Below, piece after piece: positions 37,989-50,006 of a stretch of 64,000 bases of DNA (within the stretch, counting starts at the first letter, position 1; each line of letters begins with the position of its first letter). The notes under the pieces are model-generated. The model searched no databases and was not told the DNA's origin. It saw only the letters and a program-made list of their open reading frames with translations. The stretch spans positions 31,794,901 to 31,858,900 of the forward strand of contig CM049317.1 of the NCBI GenBank assembly GCA_026874595.1. The letters run 5' to 3'. This DNA comes from Sipunculus nudus. Its lineage: Eukaryota; Annelida; Sipuncula; Golfingiida; Sipunculidae. The position numbers were made by a program, and so were the translations under genes.

Positions 37989-38306
37989 CAGACACAGTTG
38001 GAATTGTTTTATGTAAATGGCCACTGCCGGGACCCACACTGAACATGTGTGCCTTTTCTGCATGTTACACACGCAGCTTGCTGAGGTGTACTGGGGGTGC
38101 AGAGTTTATTTGTATTTATGTGAACTGGTGTTATGTGTGACCCTGTTTGATTATCTATATTATTTAGGTTACTTTGCAATAAAGAGAAAAGAATTGTTTA
38201 TATTATTAGGACTTTTACCTGATTTCCCAAATAAAAAAATATATATTAATATACCTGGACAATTTAGACTGTTGTAAAGCTATAGAAAAAGAGTATTTGT
38301 ATTCAC

Positions 38307-40697
38307 ATGTCAGATATAAGAATACTTACTTTAAATGTTAGAGGGATTGCAAATTATATCAAAAGAAGAGAGCTTTTTTATTGGTTTAATAACAGAAAAA
38401 TAACCCAAAAAACAAAAGATTATTGTGACAGAGGTATAACAGAGTCTGAAGTAACAGAAATATTGAAAAGATTTCATTCAAACAAATCTCCAGGAACAGA
38501 TGGTCTCCCCATAGAATTTTACAACAACTTTTTGCCAGAGTTAAAAACATTCTTTATGGACATGGTTCAACATAGTTTAAGCGTAGGACAGATGTGTATA
38601 ACTAAGAAACAGGGTATTATAACATTAATTCCAAAGACAGGAAAAGATATGCTCTTGTTAAAAAAACTAGAGACCAATTTCATTGCTCAACATAGATAAC
38701 AAAATAATTGCTAAATGCATTTCAAACCGATTAAAACGTTCTTTGGCAAATATTATTCATCAGGACCAAATTGGATTTATAAAAGGACGCTATATAGGGA
38801 AAATATAAATAAAATAACATCAATAATGCACCCCGCCAAAACAAACAATAAATAAACCAGCATACTTAATGACAGTCGACTTTGAAAAGGATTTTGATTT
38901 TTTTTATATTAGGGACATCAAACAAGCTTTAACACTTTTCAATTTTGGCCCTAAAATTATAAGTTGGATAAACACTCTAAATACAAATATAAGTTTGTGT
39001 GTTATAAATAATGGTTATTTTTCAACATTCTTCAAATTATCAAGAGGGGTCAGGAAAGGTTGCCCCTTGTCGCCCTACCTCTTTATTATTGCAATTGAAA
39101 TATTAGCTATAAAAATTAGAAAACTATATAAACTATATATAAAAGGGTTTAGATATTTTGATAAGGAGTAAAAGATCACACAATACGCCGATGACATGTG
39201 TTTATTCTTATCCGATGGGTAAAGTTAGAGCAGCATTACAGAACTTTGAAGAATTTCAGAACATATCTGGATTAAAAATAAAGAAAAAACTTTAATTAAA
39301 CCTATTTCAAAAACGTGTCTAAATGAAAAAGATAAAATTAATCAACTAGGACTAAAATGGACAGAGAAGCCTGTATCAGTTTTAGGTATAACCATAACTA
39401 CAAGCTGGCAAAAAATGGTCGACATAAATTATAACAAGGAGAAGGAAAAAATTGATAGAATAATAAAACAGTGGTCCCATCGCATATTAACACCTGTAGG
39501 GAAAATAACACTGATAAAATCATATATATTATCACAATTGACTTATATAATGTAAGTTCTCCCCGGACCTACGAAACAATTTTATAAAATATTGTATTCA
39601 AAGTTTTATAAGTTTGTTTGGGACGGGGGCACAAATAAAATAAGTAGAAAGATTTTATATAAATCTTTAGAGACAGAAGGATTGAATATGATAAACATTG
39701 AATGCAAAAATATTGCCCTAAAAGTAGCCTTGATGAAAAGACTCTTCGTTGGTGAGGAGTTAAAGCTAAAAATATGGAGTGATCTGGCCGTAACGAATTT
39801 AAGAGATAATATAAAAAATATATTCTTGAAAGGAATATTGATGAAAAGGATATTATATCTTTATCTGTTAAGTGCAGTCCGTTTTGGGTAGAGATACTAC
39901 GATATTAGGCGAGATATAAGTACAACAATGTAAATATTATTGAAGACATACTTGAGGAACAATTATGGTTTAATTCAAATATTAACATTGATGAAAGAGT
40001 GGTTTGTAAAAAAAGTTTGATACAGAGAGGAGTAACAAAGCTGAAACATCTCTTGTGTGAGGGCGGGCATAATTTAAGATGGCTGAAATATAATGAATAA
40101 AATGTAAAATACGGTTGTAAAATTAATTTTCTAGATTATCAAAGCTTAAAGGATGCCTTACCATTACCATGGAAAAATGTATTACAGATAATATATATCG
40201 ATTATGGTAAGGTAGAATCAGAGACAAGAAACAAACTAGATTTTTGTAACCTGATTAAAAATAAAGTTATGACCAAAACTTTTTATAGAAAGGTTTTACA
40301 GGATTTCAGTGAAAACACCTGAGAAAACGGTCAAAAGGTGGATGTTAGAGTTACATGTCACAGAAGATGAGGTTTATAAAGGCTTTAAAAATTTATACAA
40401 AACAACAATAGATAGTAAACTGAGATATTTCCAACACAGGATAATGCATAACTGCTTAGTTTTGAATTCCTTTCTCTTTAAGATCAATTCGGTGAATGAT
40501 GCCTCTTGTACATTTTGTAAACAGGAACTATGAAACATATACTTTGGTTTTGCCCGAAAGTGAGCACAATATGGCACAAAATTAAAAATAATTTGTTGGA
40601 GGAAAACCGGCCACAAGTAAACGAATTAGGATTGAAGGAGGTAATTTTGAATGATTACGGTTCACAAAGGGCAAACACTGGTGTTCTAACTGTGAAA

Positions 40698-40754
<57 letters not shown>

Positions 40755-40820
40755 TTTAAAGGTCAGTTGCCAGATTTTACAGAATTGTGTAGGTATTTAG
40801 AACAGGTATATCATGTTTAA
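38307..40820 (+). pseudogene. ORF2 pseudogene: endonuclease stub fused to reverse transcriptase
   Basis: MSDIRILTLNVRGIANYIKR starts an AP endonuclease, but after about 30 residues it jumps into the RT fingers (GITESEVTEILKRFHSNKSP, GTDGLPIEFYNNF). The junction lies near 38400. RT continues with [49 protein letters not shown] and, after a stop, YADDMCLFLSDG near 39190. The C-terminal zinc-finger-like motif CTFCKQE (about 40507) continues, one frame over, with MKHILWFCPKVSTIW. Stops and frameshifts are numerous. Confidence 0.85.
40701..40752. repeat. (TA)n microsatellite inside LINE ORF2
   Basis: About 26 TA units within the 3' part of the LINE. It arose after, or carried with, the insertion. 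Confidence 0.98.
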
Positions 40821-41089
40821 AGAAATATTGCAGGTAAAAACAAAAAAATATATTTACATTTAGAAAAATGGGGAAATTTCTTAATCGATTTACAATCATT
40901 AAAGTAACCAGTGCAAGCAGGTAACAAAAGCAAAACTGTTTGTTGCGTTAGTCCATGTAAGTCTTTTGTGTTAGGCATGTATTGTGTAGGAAGCGTTTAC
41001 TGTAATGTAACTTCATTACATGTTTTGTGGTTTTGTATGTTTTTGTGTATGTGGAATGTTTTTTTGTGAATAAATTCTTGTTAAAAAAA

Positions 41090-42897
41090 ACACGTCACGG
41101 ATATCACTCCACAAAAGAGATCAACTGGTTTATTAATATACAAAATGTGTTTCACGGACAAATACCTTCTGTTGGTTATATTTGGGATGAATGTTTACGA
41201 TGCATACTCTGTTTACGCGATTAAAAAAAATGTAATTACACGCCCCAGGTTTTCGCCGTAAATGAACGCTGTGTGAATGAATGTGGGCAGGAAGTTTATC
41301 CTTGACATTCATATTGATAGACCGCTTGTGGGGAGAATGTCGCACAACTTTAGCAAGGACAATACCTGGCCGACAATCAGGTAAACAGAGGTTAATACAG
41401 ATAACCAGGGCTGCACCACGCCGGCCGTCAATCAAGACTTTACCAAAAGTAACTTTGTTTCCTTACCTTTAGCATTTCTCTACTTTAAATACATCATATA
41501 TATTCCCTACAAAACTCATTATTACTTATTTTGGGTGGTTCCCTCTAACACATTATTTAGTTCCTACAATACCTGGAAAAATTCCGGGAAGGGGATTCCA
41601 GTCGGGGTGGACTTCCACAAGTTGGCCTGAAACCCTTCAGAAAAGTTGCGACGGCTGAAAGTGTGTGTGCATGGGGGAAGGGGGTTCGGGGTTTGTTCCG
41701 GACCCTTGCTTCCGCTTCGGGCATAAACGAGTTGCGCAGATTTCTTTCTTTAGAAAAAGCTTCCTTGCCTTTAAACATGCATTTCATTTTAAACGTCTTT
41801 TATATCTTCCTTACATCAATCTATCCTCTATAGGTCTAACAAAATAGTAATGTATGTACCAAGGCAAAGATCTTCGAAAATCTTATGCTTTCACATCCCA
41901 TTCCAGTTCGAAAATGTAAACATCATCACTGCCCAGGTCTTTAAGGTAAACATATACCGATGTATGAATGTCTTGACACAAGCACAGTGCGACAAAATAA
42001 ATGTAAAAATACTTGTACATACCTTTTATAGAGCTAACCTATTGGAAATCTATATTTCTTTTACCTTTTGGAATAAAAATAAGTGAACCTACATTTTTCT
42101 CTCATTCAACACCCCCCCCCCCATTACCCATAAAAGTCATGGTAACTGGGTTTATCAGCTTGTAAAATATAATGAAAGAATATTGAATTTCACAGCTTTT
42201 CTTTAACCTTTTCTTTGTTGATTTATTTCGAGATAATATGTATATTTCTTAAGATCAAGTTCATTAATCATTAGTTCCTGATACCCATGGAAAGCCTGTT
42301 TATTGTATTAATAATATTAAACTATGTAAATTTGCTAAAAGAGCCTCTGTTGATTTAGTTTTATAGTACCCTTTGTATATAACGTATATTACTTACCTAG
42401 GTCGATTGTTAAGGGATAAGTCCCATTACAACTTTCAGGGAAGATACAGGAGCAGTTTTGAAGAATCTAACAATTATTTGGGTGACAAAAGCGTGGTTGA
42501 GAAAGAAATCATGGTGTTGTTAAGAAATTCGACAGACAGGAATGGAGGGAATAAAAGAAGATGGAGAAGATACAGAGGGAGCTGGAGGGTGGATCTTATT
42601 ATGGACAATGTTTTAGTAATACTAAAACGTTTGAAACTATGTTATTGAAATTTAAAATAATTATACTGTAATTCCAGTTTCCTTTTACCTAGAAATTGTA
42701 TAAGACCTTATCATAACCCATTCGTATTCTGTCGCAGGGCCCAAAATATAAAGTTCTGAATTCCCATTCAGAATATATTTAAGGCAATTTTATTTTAATG
42801 TAAGAAGTTTAATATTGTAATGTTTGTTATTTTTAATATTACTGTTTCCTTCCTTTGAATGAAGTATTGAGAATATACTCTAGAATATTGCATTTCC

Positions 42898-42898
<1 letters not shown>
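41090..42898. other. Non-coding, no recognised gene
   Basis: Short open frames only. A C11 run lies near 42111-42121. A GC-richer patch at 41570-41720 has no recognised identity. Confidence 0.35.

Positions 42899-42953
<55 letters not shown>
42899..42953. repeat. (TA)n microsatellite
   Basis: About 27 uninterrupted TA dinucleotides. Confidence 0.98.
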
Positions 42954-42955
<2 letters not shown>

Positions 42956-43143
42956 TTAATGTATTACATGTTGGCTAAACTTTGTAGAGAAAAATATTCA
43001 TTTCATTTCTAAAAGACTTATTTTTAGTGTGTTTGTTTGTGTGCAATATTGACTGGTCAGTTGAAATATAGAAAGATTACCCCTGATGAACTCAAATGCA
43101 CCTTCGGCAAAACCCCACCACCCATGACCATCCCAAGTGTTTG

Positions 43144-43597
43144 TTATTCCGGCCCGGTCGTCGTTAAACAATAAACCACGTAACCTTGAGATTTATGACC
43201 AACTGAGTATGCAGCCAGTTTGAAGCTACCATATTTTATCTTTGTCGCACCTTTTAAAGCATCCGGCCTACATAGGCTCAACATGTCTACTTGTGGAAGT
43301 ATTCGTCCAGTCGGTATTAAGTGACATTGTTTTGTTGTGCTAGTAAACGTCATTCATACAAAGTAGACAGTATGAACACATATCCTTCTCATACCTCACA
43401 CCCCTGACCCTCTTTACATAACCCAAAGAGTCTCTGGCATATCCGGCACTTACGGCGGTATTGCATAGGACATACACATTTGCTAAGGCAACCAAAATGG
43501 TCTGCACAGTGCCTACAATAGCAAAATGTTTCCTGATCTCTGCATCTTTCACATCATGTGGCATATCTTGAACGACAAACGTACGGATATACATCAT
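43144..43597 (-). pseudogene. Possible RRM/gag-like fragment, unrecognised
   Basis: On the minus strand, TFVVQDMPHDVKDAEIRKHF followed by AIVGTVQTILVA resembles the first half of an RNA-recognition-type fold, as found in some retroelement gag/ORF1 proteins. In an adjacent frame Cys-rich strings appear (CVCPMQYRRKCRICQ). A second run at 43353-43144 contains KIKYGSFKLAAYSVGHKSQG. There is no clear start, splice structure or partner. Identity is uncertain; it may be a retroelement scrap or chance. Confidence 0.2.
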
Positions 43598-43690
43598 TGT
43601 GTCTCACGATCGCTTGACAACTAAATATGTGAAAGTTATGCTAGGCATTAGTGATATACTCTTAACCAGCAGCCACATGCTTTATCCTGA

Positions 43691-43691
<1 letters not shown>

Positions 43692-43732
<41 letters not shown>
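43692..43732. repeat. (TA)n microsatellite
   Basis: About 20 TA units. Confidence 0.98.
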
Positions 43733-43735
<3 letters not shown>

Positions 43736-43739
43736 TATA

Positions 43740-45440
43740 TATAAAACCATTTTTATGCGCTCTCAGTTGGAACCTTTTAGTCAACCGAAACCCAAATTAA
43801 ACATGCACAGATATGTAAATCTTATACCAATGTTTTAGTGCTTGTGAATGCACAGAAAGTCAACATTGTCACGCCCTGACTTTGGTTCTCGTCCTTGGGC
43901 CAAATCGATGATAAGATAAAAAAAAAATCAAGCAGACACTTACCGGCAGGATCAAGACCGCAAGGGTACCCGATCCCAGGGGCACAACTGATCATAGTCC
44001 AGGATATCAAAGATGGAGAGGCAAAGCGTAATCAGGAAGAAAAATCCACTGAGGGTAAAACTGTCTCAACAGCACCCAATGATAACGGTTAACAGAGAAA
44101 ACAGACGGAACCCCAGCCGAAGGCGACGCCGGTCTTGATGCAGCGATATGAATGAGTCCTTTCATTTTTCCAGGTCACCCGTCATCAGTCGCATCCTGTA
44201 GGCTACCATTTAGTCGCGAGGCTGGGATAAGGCAGGTCACATAAGACATTTTATTGTAATGCTCTTGACTGTAATGAACGTGTTTCTTTGCCGGGAATGA
44301 ACTTCCATTAAGCAGAGGACAGATCAACAAGTTGCTGATTATCATACTGCGTGGTTGGGACTAAGGTGATAGCCGTAAATCTATATAGAAAAACCCGTTT
44401 CTAGAATAAGTTTACATATTTATAAAATATGTTTACATATGTTTACATATTTTCCATCTTGACAAACATTTCTTGACAGAATAAGAATGCTTTCTATGAT
44501 AAGTTTCGTTCATGATAAACATTCCTAATATACTAAACACAAATATTCTTTAATGTTAACCAATCATACATTTTCATCATATACTGTTACTACATTTTCT
44601 ATTTCTGTCCTCGTATGGCAATATATACTCTTATAATTCACTGTATAAGTTATACAGTTTTTCGTTCTGTATATTTATCATCATAGTTAAAGTCACCTCT
44701 GCATATAGCTATCGGTATATATCTATCAGTAACCCAATCAATAAACCCAATGTCATTGGATACCTTTGGTTGTGTGGCGCTTGTACGGAGAATACTCTGT
44801 TCTGTCTTAAAAAATATTACCAAAAACACTCAGCGTGTCATTTTTAGGAAATTGAATCAATTTGTATTTAAAGTTTCACTATAAGTTTGGTACATACATA
44901 ACGGAATAACGGAATATTCTAAAAACATAATTTATAGAACACCCTGTACGAACTTATGAAACCCCTGTTTCATAGCGGCTGCTGTGAGCGCACAGTTGCA
45001 AGTAGCAAAATTTATGGCGTATGAATATTGCCGAATAAAGTGTGATTTCTAATACGTAGTCTGAATAGTAGAATGCGTTTATGTAGAGTTTTTCTTTTAC
45101 TCTCGTGAAACAGTTTGGATTTGATGGTATGATGGGTTAAAGTAAAATGGAAAGAGTAACTGCTGTTGTGTATCTTATTTTCCAGGGCACGATATAATTG
45201 GCGGGGGGGGGGGGACTGAATTCATGCGAAATGGCAACAACAATAAGACGCGGTTTGTTAAATCTTAATATACCTAAGCCGTAAAATATTGAAGAATGAT
45301 TGTCAGTCAGAATTATTCGTATCATTCTTCAGGCAAATCAAAATTTAGAACACTACTTAGTGCTCTTTCTCTAACAATGTGTCGTACAAAAAAAACACGC
45401 TTGGCCCATTTTGACATAGTACTAGTACTAGTAATGCAAT
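43740..45440. other. Non-coding, no recognised gene
   Basis: A 65-codon plus-strand frame at 43895-44092 (contains IPGAQLIIVQDIKDGEAKR) has no recognised family. Its minus strand carries a CCG/GTAAGTG donor-like site near 43940. I cannot decide whether either is real. The rest is AT-rich. Confidence 0.3.
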
Positions 45441-46640
45441 CACACTACACGGGATATTCGATATTCGCATGCGAATTTCAAATATTTTACATATATGTGA
45501 CATTTGATATTCGCATGCGAATATCACAAGAAAAGTGTATAAATTAGTGACATTCAATTTTCGATGTTCGACAATCCGGCAAAACTCAAAACATTTTGAC
45601 GAGGGAGCCTCCGATTTACTGCTGACATTTTCTCTTGACACATGCCTGGCCTCCACAGGCATCATGCACTACACAAACATAACCCCGGCAAACTAGCTCT
45701 TGTTCCTGTGTTCAATCCTCTGTACAGAGAATATCTGTTCCAATAAGCGATCGGCAGGGTTTTTTTTCCGGCTAGACAACGGGGACTCGCCAATGATATT
45801 CCATTGCAAAATTCAAGTTCTGTTAAGGGCAATGATTTGCAATGCAAATAATTCAATTATTAGTGACATTTGGATTTCACCAATTAATACCACAGCAATA
45901 AGCTACATTTGCATGCGAAACTAGCGACATTCGATATTTACCAGGGAAATTCGAGAGCACTGTCGCCGCTCTGCCAGTTTGACACCTGATCAACGCGGAT
46001 GTACTTGGTATAATTCCCCGGCAAATATAAACACATATATTGGCAATAACGTGCCATGATCTTTTCGCATGTTTCTCACACGCAGACAATAACGCATGCG
46101 AATAACGAATATAACTCAGATCAGCCACTTTCAATATTCACCAGCGGAATCTTGGTAAAACTATATGCGCTCGGCCAGTCCGACGATATACGCATGCGAT
46201 ATTCGTACAAAACTTTCGGCGCTCGGTTAGTTCGACGCCCTGGCCAACGTGTAGGTATAGTTCATACATATTCGGGCAAGGAAGGGGCATGACCATAGAT
46301 ATCCGACACCTCAAGATCACGCAGACATTCTCATGCGAATAACAAATATCACACAAATCAGCTATATTCAATATTCAGCAGCGCAGTTCGGGAAAACTTT
46401 CCAAACGATCTGACCCGTCGCCTTCAAATTCTCCGAGTATAACTCGTCTTTGACTTGTTGACCGTCGGACTACAAATCACCGCCAAGCCAGTCTAGTCTC
46501 ATCTGTTGCATACTGTGTGTTGTTTTTCGTACATACCTGCCACGGGGAACCGCAAAATATCACCAATTACATTTGCTTACTAACATATCTTAATGTTCCG
46601 CATCGAATTCGCGCATGCGTAACAAAAGAAATCGGTGACT
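45440..46640. repeat. Degenerate array built around GCATGCGAATA palindromes
   Basis: GCATGCGAATA or close variants occur near 45469, 45516, 45911, 46090, 46192, 46332 and 46612. Longer blocks recur: (T)CAATATTCA(C/G)CAGCG with CTTGGTAAAACT-like strings near 45940, 46135 and 46370, and GCGCTCGG(C/T)(C/T)AGT(C/T)CGACG near 46170 and 46220. The period is loose, about 200-240 bp. The region is richer in CpG than its surroundings. No coding signature is present. Confidence 0.65.
45505..45526. repeat. Perfect 22-bp palindrome
   Basis: The arm TGATATTCGCA is followed at once by its exact reverse complement. It is the best-preserved member of the palindrome array at 45440-46640. Confidence 0.9.
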
Positions 46641-46909
46641 CACCACTTTTCAATTAGGCTACGTTTCGGGATATCCCATATGGCCTAGAAAATTCAGTCT
46701 CATACGAACATATGTTATTTACAATGTACGAGTGCAGAGACAGGTTTAGTAGCGATATCTTTAACCTCGGCATTTTCATCTCTTCTAAAAACACAAAAAA
46801 AAAAGAACGACCAGGTTACATTTGTTTTACGGGACTCTTGTTGTTCTGCAAACTTTTTCATGTAGATAAATGATCAGTGGGAGATCCGATGATAGGGTTG
46901 GAAGGGGGA

Positions 46910-46946
46910 TGGGAGTAGGGGTGGGGGTCGGGGGGGGGGGGGGGTG
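46910..46946. repeat. Poly(G) tract
   Basis: Runs of G of five or more, ending in an uninterrupted run of about 12 G near 46931-46942. It could form G-quadruplex on the plus strand and is a likely sequencing-error hotspot. Confidence 0.85.
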
Positions 46947-47079
46947 GTTGCGGAGGCTGTGAGGTTGAGATCCGTGACTGTCCCATGACAGTTACAAGAA
47001 AGCTAATTTTTATTTATCTCACTGATATCTGTAAACCGAAAGATTTATCTGAGTGATCTTTATTTGTTTGGCCATATAT

Positions 47080-47435
47080 ATATCTAAGACCATGATACAT
47101 CATTGCCCTAGTATGAATGAACTATTCGAGCTGAATCCGCGTCTAAGGAATACTCCTACACGGTATCAATTTTACACTACAGCTGGTCATGAACATAATT
47201 CACAGCACAGGATGGGAGCCGTGGATGTTTTCACGCTCTACACACCTTTCTTGCTTTCGAGTTATCAAGCGCACTGATGAATTACAAATCTTTCCATTTC
47301 ATGACACGAAACCAATTTATAAATGAACTATTACTCACCTGCGAAGTGTTTATTGATACATTTAAGATATTTCTTGCTGAAAATTGCTGATAAATTCATG
47401 ACGAGCATACTCGTCATAGGCAGCGAAAGTGTTAA
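47080..47435. mobile_element. Second piggyBac-like element end
   Basis: About 47210-47435 aligns with the right end of the element at 18021-19424. Shared strings include GGAGCCGTGGAT, CTACACA(C/T)CTTTC(T/C)TGCTTTCGA and GCGCACTG(A/T)TGAAT. It closes with GGCAGCGAAAGTGTTAA, ending in TTAA at 47432-47435. The left boundary is not seen. In the aligned part both copies can encode (T/M)GAVD, YT(S/P)FLLS and (A)AH, so a degraded coding tail is possible. Confidence 0.5.
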
Positions 47436-49448
47436 AATTTGATCATGTTATAACATCTCGTCTGCCCTTATTTCAATTAATAGGCCGTTAATTGCCTCGG
47501 TGGCATTGAGCAATTCACTGAGCAATTCAGCGATGCTCCTTTGGTGTTATTACCGGCGCATTCTAATAAGCGAATTAAGGTCAACATTGATGAAAACCCT
47601 CTTTTCTTCAATATCTAATTTGGTAATCCTAGTAACTGGCCGCACATGATATCAAATCCTAGGTATTCAAAGCTAACATTCTTAAATGACAGTTGCCATA
47701 TATTCATCTGCATTATCAAAAGACTACCCGTTATATTAAGTCAACATTTTAACTATTCAAGGTTATCGATTTGAAACATTCCCTTTATATTGAAATGAGG
47801 AAATCGTTTTGGGAATGTTTTCACTATTGAAGAACAACTAGGTCTAAAAAAAGGTGTTATTCTCATCATTATTTCAGACCAAAAAATAAGTTTTTGATGT
47901 AGTGTTGTGGACCAGATCCATGTTTCTGTAACAAAGAATATCAGGCTTGATAAAAATTGACGGGATAGCTTATACCCTACAAAACTGCTATTTTAATAAC
48001 ATGTCTTGATGTTTAAATTACGAGAAATAAAGCTACCTTACATCTCAAATTGCCTTGAATTTTAGAGTTTGGTAGGAAAAGATATCATTGTCCCATCATG
48101 TACAAAATATACTGATAATGATCACTTTCCTATTCCTAATTGTTGGGTGAATTCAAATCTCTGGTCTTGAAAATTGACTGAAAGGCGTTATAATATCCTA
48201 ATCTTAAAAACAAACTACAGGTCCAATATTTTATACAACAACCTGTGGTAAATCAAACTTGCATTACAAACGAAATAGATAATATTGTCGATAAGAATGA
48301 ACACCAGAGCATATTTATTTGAGTTGATCTGACCTGGTCCCTGGACCAAGGACTGTGTTTTCTATAAACTAAATGAGATCCTTACACATAAAAAAATTGC
48401 TTACATTGTCATATGGAGTAATCATCCAAAGAATTAGTGTCCAAATGGCGAGGTCCGACATTAATTGTTCATCATATGTTCGGGAATTGATTAATGCCCT
48501 ATACATTATGATTCTACTTCATAACATTAAAATTAGAACAAACATCCCGTCTTGCATTTAAATGACATTGTTTACCGGCCACTAAACATTAGGATCTTTA
48601 ACATCTCTGACTAAGAAAGCCAAGGTGTAGCCAAAAAAAAATTGACCTCATATAAGCATTTGAGGATAAATGGGGTTACCAGGTATCACTGCAATAACTG
48701 ACATTCCCTGTAGCCAGGGGTAGCAGATTTTACAATCACCGCATATCAGCCAAACGCTCTTCAACGTTAACCCGCTTGATAAAAAAAAGAGCACAAGTTA
48801 GCTCTCATTCCCTTCAGTCAGCGTGACCCTTTTTGGGAATTTAGGTGTACATGAGCCGATGTTCTGTCGTGTCACCATAAAAGCAGCCAAAATGTGTCAT
48901 ATATACCCGCTGAAAATTGCGATGACATGCGTGTTGGTAGTTGGCCATGATCGCAATGCAGAGGTCACACAAATGCAGTTTGTTTTTGTGTTACGGAGAC
49001 AATAGACCTGAAAATACACAAAATACATCTCAGCACACAGGCAAACAGTTTGGACTTAATTCCCATGCTATAGATCGTAACAAAATTAAAGTCTTTTTAG
49101 TGGCGCCGTATGTAGTTTTAATATAGAATTTTAAATGCCCAGCTGGGTAAAACATAACAGAGAAATGTTTATTGAAATGTAAATGTAAATTTCTCTTAAG
49201 GTTAAAGTAAGCCGCAAATGTTATTTTATGTAGTGACATGTTATCATGTAAATCGTTCGTGAACAGCATTAAATCAGTCATGACAATCATAATAGAATCT
49301 TGTTTTCAGCATATTTAATAAAAATACAAACCTTTTTTAAGGACACTTAAAAAAAGGGCGGCTTTACCTAATTGCGAATGCAGATTGGCTATCATATCTG
49401 AATATCTGAATATGCACTCATAACTATATATATATATAGTAAAATATA

Positions 49449-49451
<3 letters not shown>
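47436..49451. other. Non-coding, no recognised gene
   Basis: Short open frames only; no domain, RNA gene or clear repeat. Confidence 0.35.

Positions 49452-49498
<47 letters not shown>
49452..49498. repeat. (TA)n microsatellite
   Basis: About 23 TA units. Confidence 0.98.
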
Positions 49499-49500
<2 letters not shown>

Positions 49501-49909
49501 CAGATCTGAGTCACTACCCGTTTCGACTAATCGTTTCATCAGATAACTGATATAACTACAGCTATATACGTTTTGTCACTTTCTGTTCCTTTGAACTGAG
49601 CTTTCAAACACAGAGGCCACTCAAATGAAACAATGTTTCACCATTCGCTGTTCTATAATCCAGCATCAATCACATGCATGACCTCTTCATACCAGTGCAA
49701 CTTGCGTTTGATGGTTAGCTTGGCAATATATTAACCTTAAAAAAAAAGAATTTACTGAAGAAACGTTCCTAAATTATAATCTCGCTGCAGATGAATGTTA
49801 GTTACCTGATGAAATATCGAAACGAATTAATCGATAATGACTCAAATGGCCTGTTGCAAAAGGTTTGTGACCGCGGTGGGAAGACTGCATTTGCCGGATA
49901 ATTTTTCTG

Positions 49910-49911
<2 letters not shown>
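49499..49911. other. Non-coding between two (TA)n tracts
   Basis: No gene recognised. Confidence 0.35.

Positions 49912-50001
<90 letters not shown>
49912..50001. repeat. (TA)n microsatellite with TATG interruptions
   Basis: A 90-bp TA tract interrupted by two G residues near 49966 and 49972; the longest in the window. Confidence 0.98.

Positions 50002-50006
<5 letters not shown>

Larger units (their letters stand above)
37088..41089 (+). mobile_element. L1/Tx1-type LINE with ORF1, deleted ORF2 and poly(A) end
   Basis: ORF1-like sequence (37088-37988) is followed by ORF2-like sequence (38307-40820). An AATAAA at about 41069 and an A8 run at 41082-41089 form a retrotransposon 3' end. The total is about 4 kb, shorter than the usual 5-6 kb because most of the endonuclease is missing. 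A (TA)n tract has expanded inside the 3' part of ORF2. Frameshifts make it inactive. No target-site duplication was found by eye. Confidence 0.85.

Noticed and set aside
41557-41787. 76-codon minus-strand frame in a GC-richer patch
   Set aside because: No family signature, no splice sites, and overlapping open frames on both strands point to base composition.
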